IMG/VR virus record: IMGVR_UViG_3300042507_005026
Location: 1 to 31,656 of that record
Source of the DNA: a virus
Strand: one strand, 5' to 3'
DNA: 31,656 nucleotides
The notes under the pieces are model-generated. The model saw nothing but the letters and a program-made list of their open reading frames with translations. It was not told where the DNA came from and did no database searches. A program made the position numbers and the translations under genes. Each line of letters begins with the position of its first letter. Position 1 is the stretch's first letter. This document shows positions 7,747 to 15,272 of the stretch, one piece after another.

Positions 7747-8378
7747 CCGACACCGACGCAACCGCCGCGCTGTACGCCGCACAGGGCTACGTTCGCTGGG
7801 CGACCGTACCCCAACCGCCCCCAGCGCCCCCATCGCGCCCTGTGGGCCGCTACGGGCCGGGAAACGCGCACCCGGTGCAGGTACGCGGACTGCGCTGGCA
7901 CACGGACGCCCGAGGCGGGCTGGTGGAGGTGCACCGCCGCAGCTGGCACGGCGACCTGCGGCCCGACGACGCAGCCCCCACACCCGGCGAGGTCGCGCAG
8001 GTGTACGTCAGCACCACCGCCGAGGGCGTGGTCAAGGGCTGGCACCTGCACGCACGGCAGAGCGACCGCTTCACGGTGCTGCGTGGGTCCATCGTGCTGG
8101 GCCTGTACGACCTGCTCGCGCATCAGAACGCCATCCGTCTGGGCGAGGCACTGCCGCCAGTCCACGAGCTGGTGCTGCACGCCGAGAGGAACCCGTCACA
8201 GGTGGTCGTGCCGCCCGGCTGGGCACACGGTTGGATGGCACTGCCCGGCTACGGAGAGGCGCACGTGCTCAACGCGGTGTCGCACGAGTACGACGGCACC
8301 GACGAGTGGCGCAGGGACGCGCACGCTGGTCCGTGCGCTGGCGTTCATCACGAGTGGCGTCGTAGCCGCGACGGGTAG
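7743..8378 (+). CDS. RmlC-like cupin (dTDP-4-dehydrorhamnose 3,5-epimerase-related)
   Basis: The 211-aa protein has the RmlC pattern: a KGWHLHARQSDRF segment (98-110, H101 and H103) followed by a glycine turn and strand (LRGSIVLGLYDL), then VVVPPGWAHGWMAL (154-167), which matches the PxGFAHG-type motif of sugar epimerases. A loop with SHEYDGTDEWR follows. RmlC inverts C3 and C5 of the 4-keto sugar, and relatives act as 4-keto-sugar isomerases. The ATG overlaps the preceding stop (ATGA), so it is translated with the small gene before it. The RmlD-like reductase at 2538 could supply the next step. The substrate cannot be read from sequence. Confidence 0.75.
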   Translation: MTDTDATAALYAAQGYVRWATVPQPPPAPPSRPVGRYGPGNAHPVQVRGLRWHTDARGGLVEVHRRSWHGDLRPDDAAPTPGEVAQVYVSTTAEGVVKGWHLHARQSDRFTVLRGSIVLGLYDLLAHQNAIRLGEALPPVHELVLHAERNPSQVVVPPGWAHGWMALPGYGEAHVLNAVSHEYDGTDEWRRDAHAGPCAGVHHEWRRSRDG

Positions 8379-8379
8379 C

Positions 8380-8427
8380 TTGCGCGCTACCCTGCACACG
8401 GTTACGCAGTAACAGTCAGCAGCAGCG
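8380..8427 (+). promoter_or_regulatory. Cassette promoter P4 (divergent left half-site)
   Basis: TTGCGC lies at 8380-8385 and CGGTTA at 8399-8404. The left half-site is poor (TACCCT at 8388). GTCAGCAG starts at 8415, 10 bp after CGGTTA. A second small palindrome GTTAC-GCA-GTAAC covers 8401-8413. It drives the sigma-like gene, so the regulon may include its own sigma-like factor. Confidence 0.6.
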
Positions 8428-8449
8428 GCGATGCCGCGAGGAGGACGGA

Positions 8450-8932
8450 ATGACCGAGCAGAACGACAACGCCGCCGCGTGGGGCTGGGTGCTCCAGCAC
8501 GCGCAGGTGGTACGGTGTGCCGCGTGGCGCATGGCCAGCGGCACAGGGTTGGACGCGGACGACCTGCACAGCAGCCTGCTGGTGCGCCTCGTGGAGCGGT
8601 GGCGCAGCTACGACGCGAGCACCAGCGCCCCGAGCACGTGGGTCTGGTGGCAGGCGCGCGCGGTGCGTTCGGCGATGATCGACCACCGCCGCAGGCGGCT
8701 GGACGAGGTGGAGCTGACCGACGCCGCACACCCGGTCGCACACCCGGTCGCCGAGGCGCGCGTGATGGTGCGCGAGGCCGAGCGCATGGCCGAGCCGGGC
8801 GAGTGGCAGGCCGCTGTGGCCTACGCGGATGGACTAGTGGGTGACGAGCTGGGCGAGGCGTGCGGCTGTGCTCCGTTCAGCGCCCGACGACGTGTGGCGC
8901 GCCTGCGAGCGCGCATCGAGGAGGCAGCATGA
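8450..8932 (+). CDS. Sigma-70/ECF-like RNA polymerase sigma factor
   Basis: The 160-aa protein has a recognisable sigma region 2 at about residues 17-83. An acidic DADDLHSSLLVRLVERW segment is followed by a WVWWQARAVRSAMIDHRRRR stretch, which corresponds to the core-binding and -10-recognition helices ending in the basic run typical of ECF sigmas. The C-terminal part (126-158) could form a region-4-like HTH but is weak. GAGGAGGA is 4-5 bp before the ATG. It is the first gene of a coupled trio (HTH protein, RecU-like) and lies behind a copy of the cassette promoter. It may direct host polymerase to those promoters, which is an inference. A degenerate sigma-like DNA-binding protein is the alternative. 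Confidence 0.7.
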   Translation: MTEQNDNAAAWGWVLQHAQVVRCAAWRMASGTGLDADDLHSSLLVRLVERWRSYDASTSAPSTWVWWQARAVRSAMIDHRRRRLDEVELTDAAHPVAHPVAEARVMVREAERMAEPGEWQAAVAYADGLVGDELGEACGCAPFSARRRVARLRARIEEAA

Positions 8933-9249
8933 CGGTGGCGCTGGACGACGAGGTTCACGAGGCACAGCTGCTGCGAGAGCTGCAGGCTGGACACGAGCTG
9001 CCGCTGGTGGAGGTCTTCGCCGAGCTGGCCGCCGAGTGGCACCGCCGCAATCCCGGCACCCGGTCGAAAGACCTCGCCGCGCTGCTGGGCGTGCGTCCGC
9101 AGCTGTGCTCGCAGTGGAAAACGGGCACCGACGGGCGCAAGCCACCGTGGAGCGTGATCATCCTGCTGTGCCAGCTGTGCCGCAGGCAGGTGGTGGTGCG
9201 CCCCGATGGCGTCCACCTCGCGCAGCTGCGCCGCCAGCGCACCGCGTGA
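8929..9249 (+). CDS. HTH DNA-binding protein (Cro/XRE-like)
   Basis: The 106-aa protein starts at ATG 8929 inside the sigma gene's stop (ATGA), after GAGGAGG. Residues 45-65 (RSKDLAALLGVRPQLCSQWK) have the helix-turn-helix pattern of Cro/C1-type regulators: a short helix, a turn at LGV, then a recognition helix with SQW. The rest is helical and basic at the end. A small HTH protein coupled to a sigma-like factor suggests a regulator. The dyad TAACCG-N5-CGGTTA in the cassette promoters is a possible operator, but nothing in the sequence proves that pairing. Confidence 0.7.
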   Translation: MTVALDDEVHEAQLLRELQAGHELPLVEVFAELAAEWHRRNPGTRSKDLAALLGVRPQLCSQWKTGTDGRKPPWSVIILLCQLCRRQVVVRPDGVHLAQLRRQRTA

Positions 9250-9773
9250 CCCGCAGCGCCAGCCACGCCAACCGAGGCCGCGCGTGGGAGCAGCTACTGG
9301 AGCTGCTTCACGCGCGGTACGAGGCGCGCGGGCTGGCAGTGGTACTGCGCACGCCGCCACCGATGCGCATCCTGCGCTCCCTGCCGGGTGGACAGTTCGT
9401 GGCGGTGTACGCCACCGAGGGGCCACCCGACTACGTGTTGCTCACGGCTGGCCTTGCTGTGGCCGCAGAGGCGAAGGATTGCGTGGCCGACCGTTGGCAG
9501 CTCGCCAAGTTGCACCCGCACCAAGCACGCCGCCTGTCCGCGTGGGAAGCACAGGGCGGGCTGGGCGTAGTGCTGCTGCGCCACCAGACGAGCGGCACGC
9601 AGTGGGTGCTGCCGTGGAGCAACCTGCGCCCGGTGTGGGAGCGGTGGCACGATGCCGCCGAGGCTGGCCGCGAGCTGCCACGGGGCAGCGCCAGCGTCAG
9701 CCTGCCGCAGCTGCACCAGCTCGGCGTCCAGTTCTGCCCGGTGGACGGGCACCTGCCGCGCATCACGCGCTGA
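9246..9773 (+). CDS. recU: RecU-like Holliday junction resolvase
   Basis: The 175-aa protein starts at GTG 9246 overlapping the previous stop (GTGA). It follows the RecU layout: NRGRAWE at residues 9-15 (E15), GPPDY with D62, and the E75-A-K77 pair of the PD-(D/E)XK core, then HPHQARRLSAWEAQGG as in the RecU family. RecU cuts four-way junctions during recombination and, in phages, resolves replication intermediates. Length is close to the family norm. It is the last gene of the sigma/HTH trio, and its 3' end overlaps the convergent minus-strand primase-like gene by 11 bp. Fold and metal ligands are convincing; exact subfamily is less certain. Confidence 0.8.
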   Translation: MTRSASHANRGRAWEQLLELLHARYEARGLAVVLRTPPPMRILRSLPGGQFVAVYATEGPPDYVLLTAGLAVAAEAKDCVADRWQLAKLHPHQARRLSAWEAQGGLGVVLLRHQTSGTQWVLPWSNLRPVWERWHDAAEAGRELPRGSASVSLPQLHQLGVQFCPVDGHLPRITR

Positions 9774-11232
9774 CCACGTGCAGCAGGTGCGCCCGGTAGG
9801 GCGCGCCGTCCACGAGCCGCCAGCCGGGCCGCCGCCCGAACCGTCCAGCCGCACAGGCGCTGGCGTCGGCGTGGCCGCCCTGCGCGCCGTGCGCCTGCGC
9901 CACCGCCAGTAGGCGCTCGCCGAGGGCGGCGTGCCACGCCCGCACCTCGGGCAGCTGGTGCCACGTGGCGGCGCTGTGCCGGGCGTGCGCCAGCTCCACC
10001 CACACCTGCAGCCCGGTCGGCCCGGTGCGGACCACGGCACAGCGCCCGCTGGCCTCGGCGTCGGCCCGTACCGCTGCCGCCAGCGCCGGGCCGAGGGCGT
10101 GCGCCTGCTCGGGCAGCTGGACGTCGTCAACGTCCACCAGCACCCACTGCTGGCAGCGCGGCACCATCGGCGTGGACCACCCGCCGCCCTGTGCGCGGCC
10201 CATGGTGCTGACGGACAGCAGGCGGTCGGGCAGCACAGCCCGCGAGGGTAGCCCGGCACCGAACATGGCCGCCTCGTGCGCCCGGTCGTGTGCAGCAGGC
10301 GTGCTGCTCGCCTGCTCTGCGTACTGGAGCGCCTGCAGGACGCCGCCCGCCACCCGGTTGCCCGGTGTACGCCACGTGAGCGTGCGCCCGGTGCTGCTGG
10401 AGCAGGCCCGTAGCAGGGCGCTGGTGTTCCCGCTGCGTACCTGCCCTCGGGCTACGTGCCCGCCCACAGGCCCGCCCGGCTGGGCGCTGGGCACCCGTGC
10501 CGCCCCTTGGGGGCTTTTATTCCGCTGGAGGCACGAGGATGCAGCGCCCGTGCGGCTCGCGGGCAGTAGCCGCAACGTGCTGCCGCCAGCCTCCAGCCAC
10601 GCCCAGCGCGGTGCCTCGCCGCTGCTGGCGGCGCAGGCCATGCACTGCGCGCCACCGTTGGCCCACAGCACCAGCGAGGGCGTGCGGTCATCGTGCAGCG
10701 GGCAGCGCACGGTGGCCGTGCGGGCACCGCCGCGCAGGCGCGCCAGCGCCTCGCCAGCGTCCACCAACTGCTCCCCCGCCACGCCTGCAGGCACACCCGC
10801 CGCCGCGCGCAGGGCGGCCAGCTGCCAGCCGTGGAGCACGAGGTGCCGACCGTACCGGGTGCCCCACCGCACGCGGCGCAGGGGCGCTCCCAGTGCGCGA
10901 GCCTGCTCGGTGCTGGCCTCCAGCCAGCCGACTACCCGTTGCGCCAGCCGCCACGCGAGGCTGGCCGCCCAGCGCGTGCACCCGTCCACGGTGGCGACGT
11001 AGCTGGGGCAGCTCTCAACGTACCAGCGTCCACAGGGCAGCAACACGGCTCGGGGTAGCTGCACGGCCCAGCCGTACAGCGCCGCGCGCAGCCCGGTCGC
11101 CAGCGCACCGACGCCCGACGCCGCAGCCTGCAGGGCACCCTGCACGCGCCGCGCCGCGCACGAGAGTTCATCTCGCGGTAGCACGAGGCTCGACAGCCCG
11201 ATGCGGGCATGGTACGGCTGCGAGGTCGCCAT
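9763..11232 (-). CDS. CHC2-zinc-finger primase-like protein
   Basis: The 489-aa protein is on the minus strand, opposite to its neighbours. Residues 177-200 form a CHC2-type zinc finger: C177-x2-H180, then DDRTPSLVL, then C197-x2-C200, as in DnaG-type primases. The C-terminal third has VLVDVDD (D367, D369) and RTGPTGLQVWVEL (402-414), which recall motifs I and II of archaeo-eukaryotic primase (PrimPol) domains. That reading is tentative because the motif-II His is Gln here. ATG at 11232 was chosen; a GTG at 11271 would add 13 residues. Neither has a strong Shine-Dalgarno site. It is a second primase-like gene besides 17831. The protein could instead be a degenerate replication accessory. Confidence 0.72.
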   Translation of the reverse strand: MATSQPYHARIGLSSLVLPRDELSCAARRVQGALQAAASGVGALATGLRAALYGWAVQLPRAVLLPCGRWYVESCPSYVATVDGCTRWAASLAWRLAQRVVGWLEASTEQARALGAPLRRVRWGTRYGRHLVLHGWQLAALRAAAGVPAGVAGEQLVDAGEALARLRGGARTATVRCPLHDDRTPSLVLWANGGAQCMACAASSGEAPRWAWLEAGGSTLRLLPASRTGAASSCLQRNKSPQGAARVPSAQPGGPVGGHVARGQVRSGNTSALLRACSSSTGRTLTWRTPGNRVAGGVLQALQYAEQASSTPAAHDRAHEAAMFGAGLPSRAVLPDRLLSVSTMGRAQGGGWSTPMVPRCQQWVLVDVDDVQLPEQAHALGPALAAAVRADAEASGRCAVVRTGPTGLQVWVELAHARHSAATWHQLPEVRAWHAALGERLLAVAQAHGAQGGHADASACAAGRFGRRPGWRLVDGAPYRAHLLHVVSA

Positions 11233-11271
11233 TGACGTTGGTCCGTGGATGGTGGCACGCCGGGAGGGCAC

Positions 11272-11422
11272 GTGGTGGTGCTGCCCGGCAACCCGTTATA
11301 GCGCGGCGGTGTGCGCGATGCACACCTGCAGCCTACTACGGTCTGGGGGCTGGCTACGGTCGTCCTCCTGCGCTGCTGACACTGTGCTCTCGGTGAATGT
11401 AGCCAGCCCCCTCCTCCCTACG
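11272..11422. promoter_or_regulatory. Divergent intergenic region, primase-like gene / SF2 helicase
   Basis: This stretch separates two divergent genes and should hold both promoters. On the minus strand TATAAC (around 11294-11299) is a -10 candidate. On the plus strand CTACGGTC occurs twice, 18 bp apart (11336-11343 and 11354-11361). The cassette dyad is absent, so both genes appear to lie outside that regulon. Confidence 0.4.
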
Positions 11423-12907
11423 ATGGCCACCACCCCGAACGCGCACGTCGCGTCCACGCTCGCGCTCCACGTGCCCCAGCTGCCGCTGCGGTTCGCGCAA
11501 GCTGTGCAGCAGCTACTGACGGTGCCCAACCCCGAGCGTGAGCAGATGGCCCGCGCTGGCCTGTCGGGCGGTCACCTGCCCGCCACGCTCCAGCTGTGGC
11601 AGCAGGAGGGCGAATGGCTCCACGTGCCGCGCGGTGCCGTGAAGCGGGTCAAGCAGCAGGCCGCCCTACATGACACGGAGCTGCGCTGGAGCACTGCGGT
11701 AGTCAGCCGAGCCACGCAGCGCGTGCCGCTCGCCGACCTCGCGGTGGAGCTGCGCCAGTACCAGCGCGAGGCGGTGGACGCGATGCTGTTCGGCGTGCAG
11801 GGCCACGTGGTCGCACCCTGCGGTGCGGGCAAGACGGTCATCGCCAGCAGCGCACTGGCAGCCTGTGGCGAGCCGGGACTGGTGCTCGTGCACACGCACG
11901 ACCTGCTGGAGCAGTGGGTGCGCCTGCTGCGGGGCTGGGGCTACCGCGTGCGCGTGGTGGCTGGCGGGCAGGCCCGGCTGGGGCCGCTCGGCGTGTTCAA
12001 CGGGCAGCCCGAGCTGTGTGTGGCGATGGTGCAGACGCTCACACGCGCTGGCGCTGCCGCCGACCCGCTGCTCGCGAGCGCGGGCGCGGTGGTGCTGGAC
12101 GAGTGCCACCACGCGCCAGCGAGCACGTTCCGCGAGCTGCTGAACCGGGTGCCTGCCCGGCACCGCTGGGGCGTCACGGCCACACCCGAGCGCGGGGATG
12201 GGCTGTCGTCCATGTTGGAGCTGGCGCTGGGCGAGCAGCTGTACGAGATCACGACACAGCAGTTGCTCGCTGGCGGCTGGCTCATGCAGCCCATCATCCT
12301 ACCCGTGTTCAGCGCGGCGCAGGTGGACCTGCAGCGGTGTACCAGCGCGAACGGGCAGCTCGTGATTGCTCGCGCCGTGCAGCAGCTGGTGGACGACCCC
12401 GAGCGGCACCAGCTGCTGCTACAGCTTGCCAGCGTGGCGGCACAGGCAGGCCGCACGACGTTGCTGCTCGTGCCTCGCGTGGAGCAGGCGCAACGCCTCG
12501 CGCAGCACCTGCGCGCCCGAGGCGTGCTCGCCTCCGACGCTACCAGCGCCACGGGCAAGACGCAGCGCATCGCCCAGCTGCGCCAGCTGCGCGCCCGGCA
12601 ACTGCAGGTGCTGGTCGCCACGCAGCTTGCCGACGAGGGGCTGGACGTACCCGTGCTGGACTGCCTCGTGGTGGCGAGTACCGGGCGGGCGGCAGGCCGC
12701 GCCGTGCAGCGCATCGGGCGCGTGATGCGAACCGCCGAGGGCAAGGGGCAGCCTGTCGTCGTGGACGTCGTGGACCCGACACCGTTTCGGGGCCAGTGGC
12801 GAGCGCGAGAGACAGCGTACCGTGACGCGCTGGGCCTGCAGGTGCCGTCGCCGACGCCACGGGCACAGGCGGTGGACGCGCTGCGCCGGGCGCTGAACGG
12901 CAGCTGA
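11423..12907 (+). CDS. SF2 DNA helicase (XPB/UvsW-like)
   Basis: The 494-aa protein has a complete superfamily 2 helicase core: an LRQYQREAV Q-like motif, Walker A (GAGKT, 134-138), DECH box (226-229), TATPE motif III (252-256), an ATQLADEGLDVP motif V and QRIGRVMR motif VI (429-436). The order and the DECH box fit the XPB/RecG-UvsW side of SF2, which remodels forks and recombination intermediates. A 100-residue N-terminal part of unknown role precedes it. ATG 11423 was chosen; the frame stays open upstream but through the divergent promoter region. No Shine-Dalgarno site is visible, so translation may be weak or leaderless. Confidence 0.88.
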   Translation: MATTPNAHVASTLALHVPQLPLRFAQAVQQLLTVPNPEREQMARAGLSGGHLPATLQLWQQEGEWLHVPRGAVKRVKQQAALHDTELRWSTAVVSRATQRVPLADLAVELRQYQREAVDAMLFGVQGHVVAPCGAGKTVIASSALAACGEPGLVLVHTHDLLEQWVRLLRGWGYRVRVVAGGQARLGPLGVFNGQPELCVAMVQTLTRAGAAADPLLASAGAVVLDECHHAPASTFRELLNRVPARHRWGVTATPERGDGLSSMLELALGEQLYEITTQQLLAGGWLMQPIILPVFSAAQVDLQRCTSANGQLVIARAVQQLVDDPERHQLLLQLASVAAQAGRTTLLLVPRVEQAQRLAQHLRARGVLASDATSATGKTQRIAQLRQLRARQLQVLVATQLADEGLDVPVLDCLVVASTGRAAGRAVQRIGRVMRTAEGKGQPVVVDVVDPTPFRGQWRARETAYRDALGLQVPSPTPRAQAVDALRRALNGS

Positions 12908-12972
12908 TGCCCCGGTAGAACCGAGGCGGCGTCGTGCCCGGCAGAAAAAAGATGCGAACGTGAACGGTCTGC

Positions 12973-13020
12973 TCTGGACGCTAACCGCCCGACGGTTAGT
13001 AAGGGGTGTCAGCAGCAAGG
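12973..13020 (+). promoter_or_regulatory. Cassette promoter P5 (no clear -35)
   Basis: A perfect dyad TAACCG (12982-12987), 5 bp, CGGTTA (12993-12998) is followed 9 bp later by GTCAGCAG (from 13008). Where TTGCGC stands in other copies the sequence is TCTGGA, and there is an A run instead of a T run upstream. It precedes the gene at 13061. Confidence 0.6.
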
Positions 13021-13060
13021 GCGCTTCGCCCAACACCCACCCAGCAGGAGCAAGACGACA

Positions 13061-13666
13061 ATGACCACCACCACCTTCGCCACCGCCTCCCTCGCCGACA
13101 TCCGTTCCTTCCTCGCCGCGAACAACGCGGAGGCGGGCCTCGCCAGCGTGATGAAGTTCGACGGCTGGAAGATGGCCGACGCGCGCGGCTACGCCGACCG
13201 CGTGCAGGCGCTCCGCGAGGCGGGCTTCACCGCCGCCATCACGCCGCGCACGGTGGCCGCCGCCGAGCAGCAGGTTGCCGACGAGCGCGCCGCCGCCGAG
13301 GCCGAGCGCGTGGCCGCCGAGGCCGCGACCGCCGCCGAGCTGCTCGCGATGGTCGAGGCGCAGGTCGCGCGCTCCACGAGCAAGCGCGCCCGCAAGCCCG
13401 CCAAGGCCGACGGGGAGGCCAGCGGCAACCGCGTGCGCGTGTCGTCGCTCGCCGACGCGCTCCGCGCCCTGCTTGCCGAGAAGCCCGTCGTCGTGCTCAC
13501 CGTCGCCGACCGCATGGCGATGGGCCTGTCCTCCAGCGCGGTCAACCACCGCGCGTACTGGGCACCCTGCAACCCCGGTGGCAAGGCGGCGGCGGCCATC
13601 GGTGCGAAGGTGAGCAGCGCCAAGGCCGACGACGGGTTCAACGTCGTGATCAGCGCCGCCGCGTAG
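13061..13666 (+). CDS. Unknown 201-aa protein of the cassette regulon
   Basis: The N-terminal 60 residues look globular, the middle (about 65-105) is an Ala/Glu-rich helix, a basic linker follows (SKRARKPAK), and the C-terminal 80 residues look like a second small domain ending in a strand. No motif was recognised. The 5' leader and first codons (CAGGAGCAAGAC..ACAATGACCACC) nearly repeat those of the MoxR gene at 4598. Together with promoter P5 this suggests co-regulation or a duplicated leader. A terminator follows. It may belong with the MoxR/VWA group, but this is only inferred from shared control. Confidence 0.7.
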   Translation: MTTTTFATASLADIRSFLAANNAEAGLASVMKFDGWKMADARGYADRVQALREAGFTAAITPRTVAAAEQQVADERAAAEAERVAAEAATAAELLAMVEAQVARSTSKRARKPAKADGEASGNRVRVSSLADALRALLAEKPVVVLTVADRMAMGLSSSAVNHRAYWAPCNPGGKAAAAIGAKVSSAKADDGFNVVISAAA

Positions 13667-13696
13667 CCCGGCAGCGGCGCGCCGCGCCGTGAGACA

Positions 13697-13742
13697 GCAG
13701 CCGCCCCGAGCCGCACAGCGCGCCTCGGGGCGCTGCGTTTTT
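13697..13742 (+). terminator. Intrinsic terminator after 13061 gene
   Basis: A perfect 9-bp stem CGCCCCGAG/CTCGGGGCG (13702-13710 with 13724-13732) extends by 4 more pairs past a one-base bulge (13697-13700 with 13733-13736), followed by CG and TTTTT ending at 13742. Confidence 0.8.
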
Positions 13743-13850
13743 CGGTCGCGGACAGATTCTGGCCGAATGGTGCGCCGGGCACGAGTTACCGTGTGCGTGT
13801 TAGTGCGTGGCCGCCTACTACTGGACAGCCACCCACGCAGGAGGTGCACA

Positions 13851-15272
13851 GTGGCCCAACGAGTGACGAGAAACAGGCAGCGGTTCCGCGCTGCCGCCAC
13901 CATCGCGCCGCGCTACGAGAGCGGCGTGCTGGGCCTGCCGCCCGGCGCGATGGTGCTGACGAACAGCGAGCGCCGCGCCGCGTGGTGCCCGCGCCGCTGG
14001 TGGTACGAGTACGGCACGGGCCTGCGCGGCGAGGCCAGCGGCGCGATGCGGTTCGGCAGCGCGTACCACGCGGTGATGGAGCGCGTACTGGGCTGGCACC
14101 AGCGCCACGACGGCGAGCTGTACCCGGTGGACGGGCTGCAGCGGTGCCTCCACTGCGGAGGCGCTGACAGCGCGTGCCCGCTGTGCGGCGGCACGGGGCT
14201 GGGCGCGGTGGAGTACGTGGCGCAGCAGCTGCGGGCCACGCCCGAGGTGTACGACGCCGAGGATGGCGGCGTGGAGGGAGAGGTGGACCGCCTGCGCCGG
14301 GCTGTGCAGGGATGGCTCCACGTCTACGGGCAGGGGATGCGGGACGACTGGCGGGTGCTCGCCACCGAGCTGCCCGTCGCAGCGCCCGTCACCAGCCCTC
14401 GCACGGGCGAAACGTACCGCAGCCGGGTGCCCGTGGTAGCCACCGCTGACGGCTGGAGGCTCGCCAGTGCGGGAGACAGCCCCGCACAGGTGCAGGAGGT
14501 GGTGCTGCCGTGGTTCCAGCTCGCACAGCTGGACGCGGTGGTGGAGAACCGACGCAGCGGGAACCTGTGGCTCTGGGAGACGAAGACCAGCGCCAGCCCG
14601 ACCACCTACGGCGAGGGGCTGGGGCTGGACACGCAGCTGCCCGGCTACCTGCGGGCGCTGTGGTTCCTCTCCGCGACTGGGCGGTACGGCGACGGGCGGC
14701 AGGTGGAGGGCTACGTCTGGGACGTCGCCAGCAGCAGCCACCAGCGCGACCCGAAGCGGCTCGCCAGCGGCAAACTGTCCACCGACAAGCGGCAGCGCGT
14801 GCCGAGCTGGACCTTCGCTGCCGTGCTGGAGGGCGAGGACGCCAGCAGGTACACGCCAGCTGACCTGCAGGGTCTGCGCGAGCTGCTGCAGCACCTGCGC
14901 GAAGGCGTGGACGGCAGCCTGTACCACCGCGAGTTCGGGCGCTACACGCCCGACCAGCTGCGTCGGTACGAGGTTGAGCTGTACGTGGAGGCTGTGCGCC
15001 TTGCAGCGTGGCGGCGGGCTGTGGTGGGCACGGCGACCGCCGATGGCGGTACGGTGAGTGACGACGAGCAGGTGGCGAGCCAGTGGCACCGTGTGCCGCT
15101 GTGCCGCCAGCCGGGCGGCAGCTGCCCCTTCACGGGTATCTGCCAGCAGGACAGCGCCGAGGGGCGCGCGGCGTTCGCACAGCGGCACCCGGTGCGCTGG
15201 CTGACGACCGAGGCAGTGAAGCAGACGAGCAACGCCGCGCAGGCGGCAGGAGGTGTCGAGTGTCCGTTCTGA
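13851..15272 (+). CDS. PD-(D/E)XK nuclease, Cas4/AddB-like with Fe-S cysteines
   Basis: GTG 13851 is set by AGGAGG at 13839-13844, giving 473 aa. GSAYHAVME (H73), LDAVV (D228) and ETK (E243, K245) are the active site of the RecB/Cas4 nuclease fold. C46 near the N-terminus plus C418-X6-C425-X5-C431 near the C-terminus match the split four-cysteine Fe-S cluster of Cas4 and AddB. Unusually, a CXXC...CXXC knuckle (C99, C102, C109, C112) sits between the His and the catalytic acids. Such nucleases process DNA ends for recombination. The next gene (Sak4) overlaps its end by 13 bp, which fits a recombination operon. No helicase domain is attached. Confidence 0.88.
   Translation: MAQRVTRNRQRFRAAATIAPRYESGVLGLPPGAMVLTNSERRAAWCPRRWWYEYGTGLRGEASGAMRFGSAYHAVMERVLGWHQRHDGELYPVDGLQRCLHCGGADSACPLCGGTGLGAVEYVAQQLRATPEVYDAEDGGVEGEVDRLRRAVQGWLHVYGQGMRDDWRVLATELPVAAPVTSPRTGETYRSRVPVVATADGWRLASAGDSPAQVQEVVLPWFQLAQLDAVVENRRSGNLWLWETKTSASPTTYGEGLGLDTQLPGYLRALWFLSATGRYGDGRQVEGYVWDVASSSHQRDPKRLASGKLSTDKRQRVPSWTFAAVLEGEDASRYTPADLQGLRELLQHLREGVDGSLYHREFGRYTPDQLRRYEVELYVEAVRLAAWRRAVVGTATADGGTVSDDEQVASQWHRVPLCRQPGGSCPFTGICQQDSAEGRAAFAQRHPVRWLTTEAVKQTSNAAQAAGGVECPF

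Noticed and set aside
9965-11396. Plus-strand frames of 345 and 299 codons
   Set aside because: Shadows of the minus-strand primase-like gene, which has the zinc finger. The products are Arg/Ala/Pro repeats without motifs.
13784-13812. Eighth cassette promoter before the nuclease gene
   Set aside because: TTACCG-N5-GTGTTA at 13786-13802 resembles the dyad, but TTGCGC and GTCAGCAG are both missing.
12419-15188. Two minus-strand frames of 494 and 456 codons
   Set aside because: Antisense to the helicase, 13061 and nuclease genes. One reads through the terminator and promoter P5; no domain was recognised.
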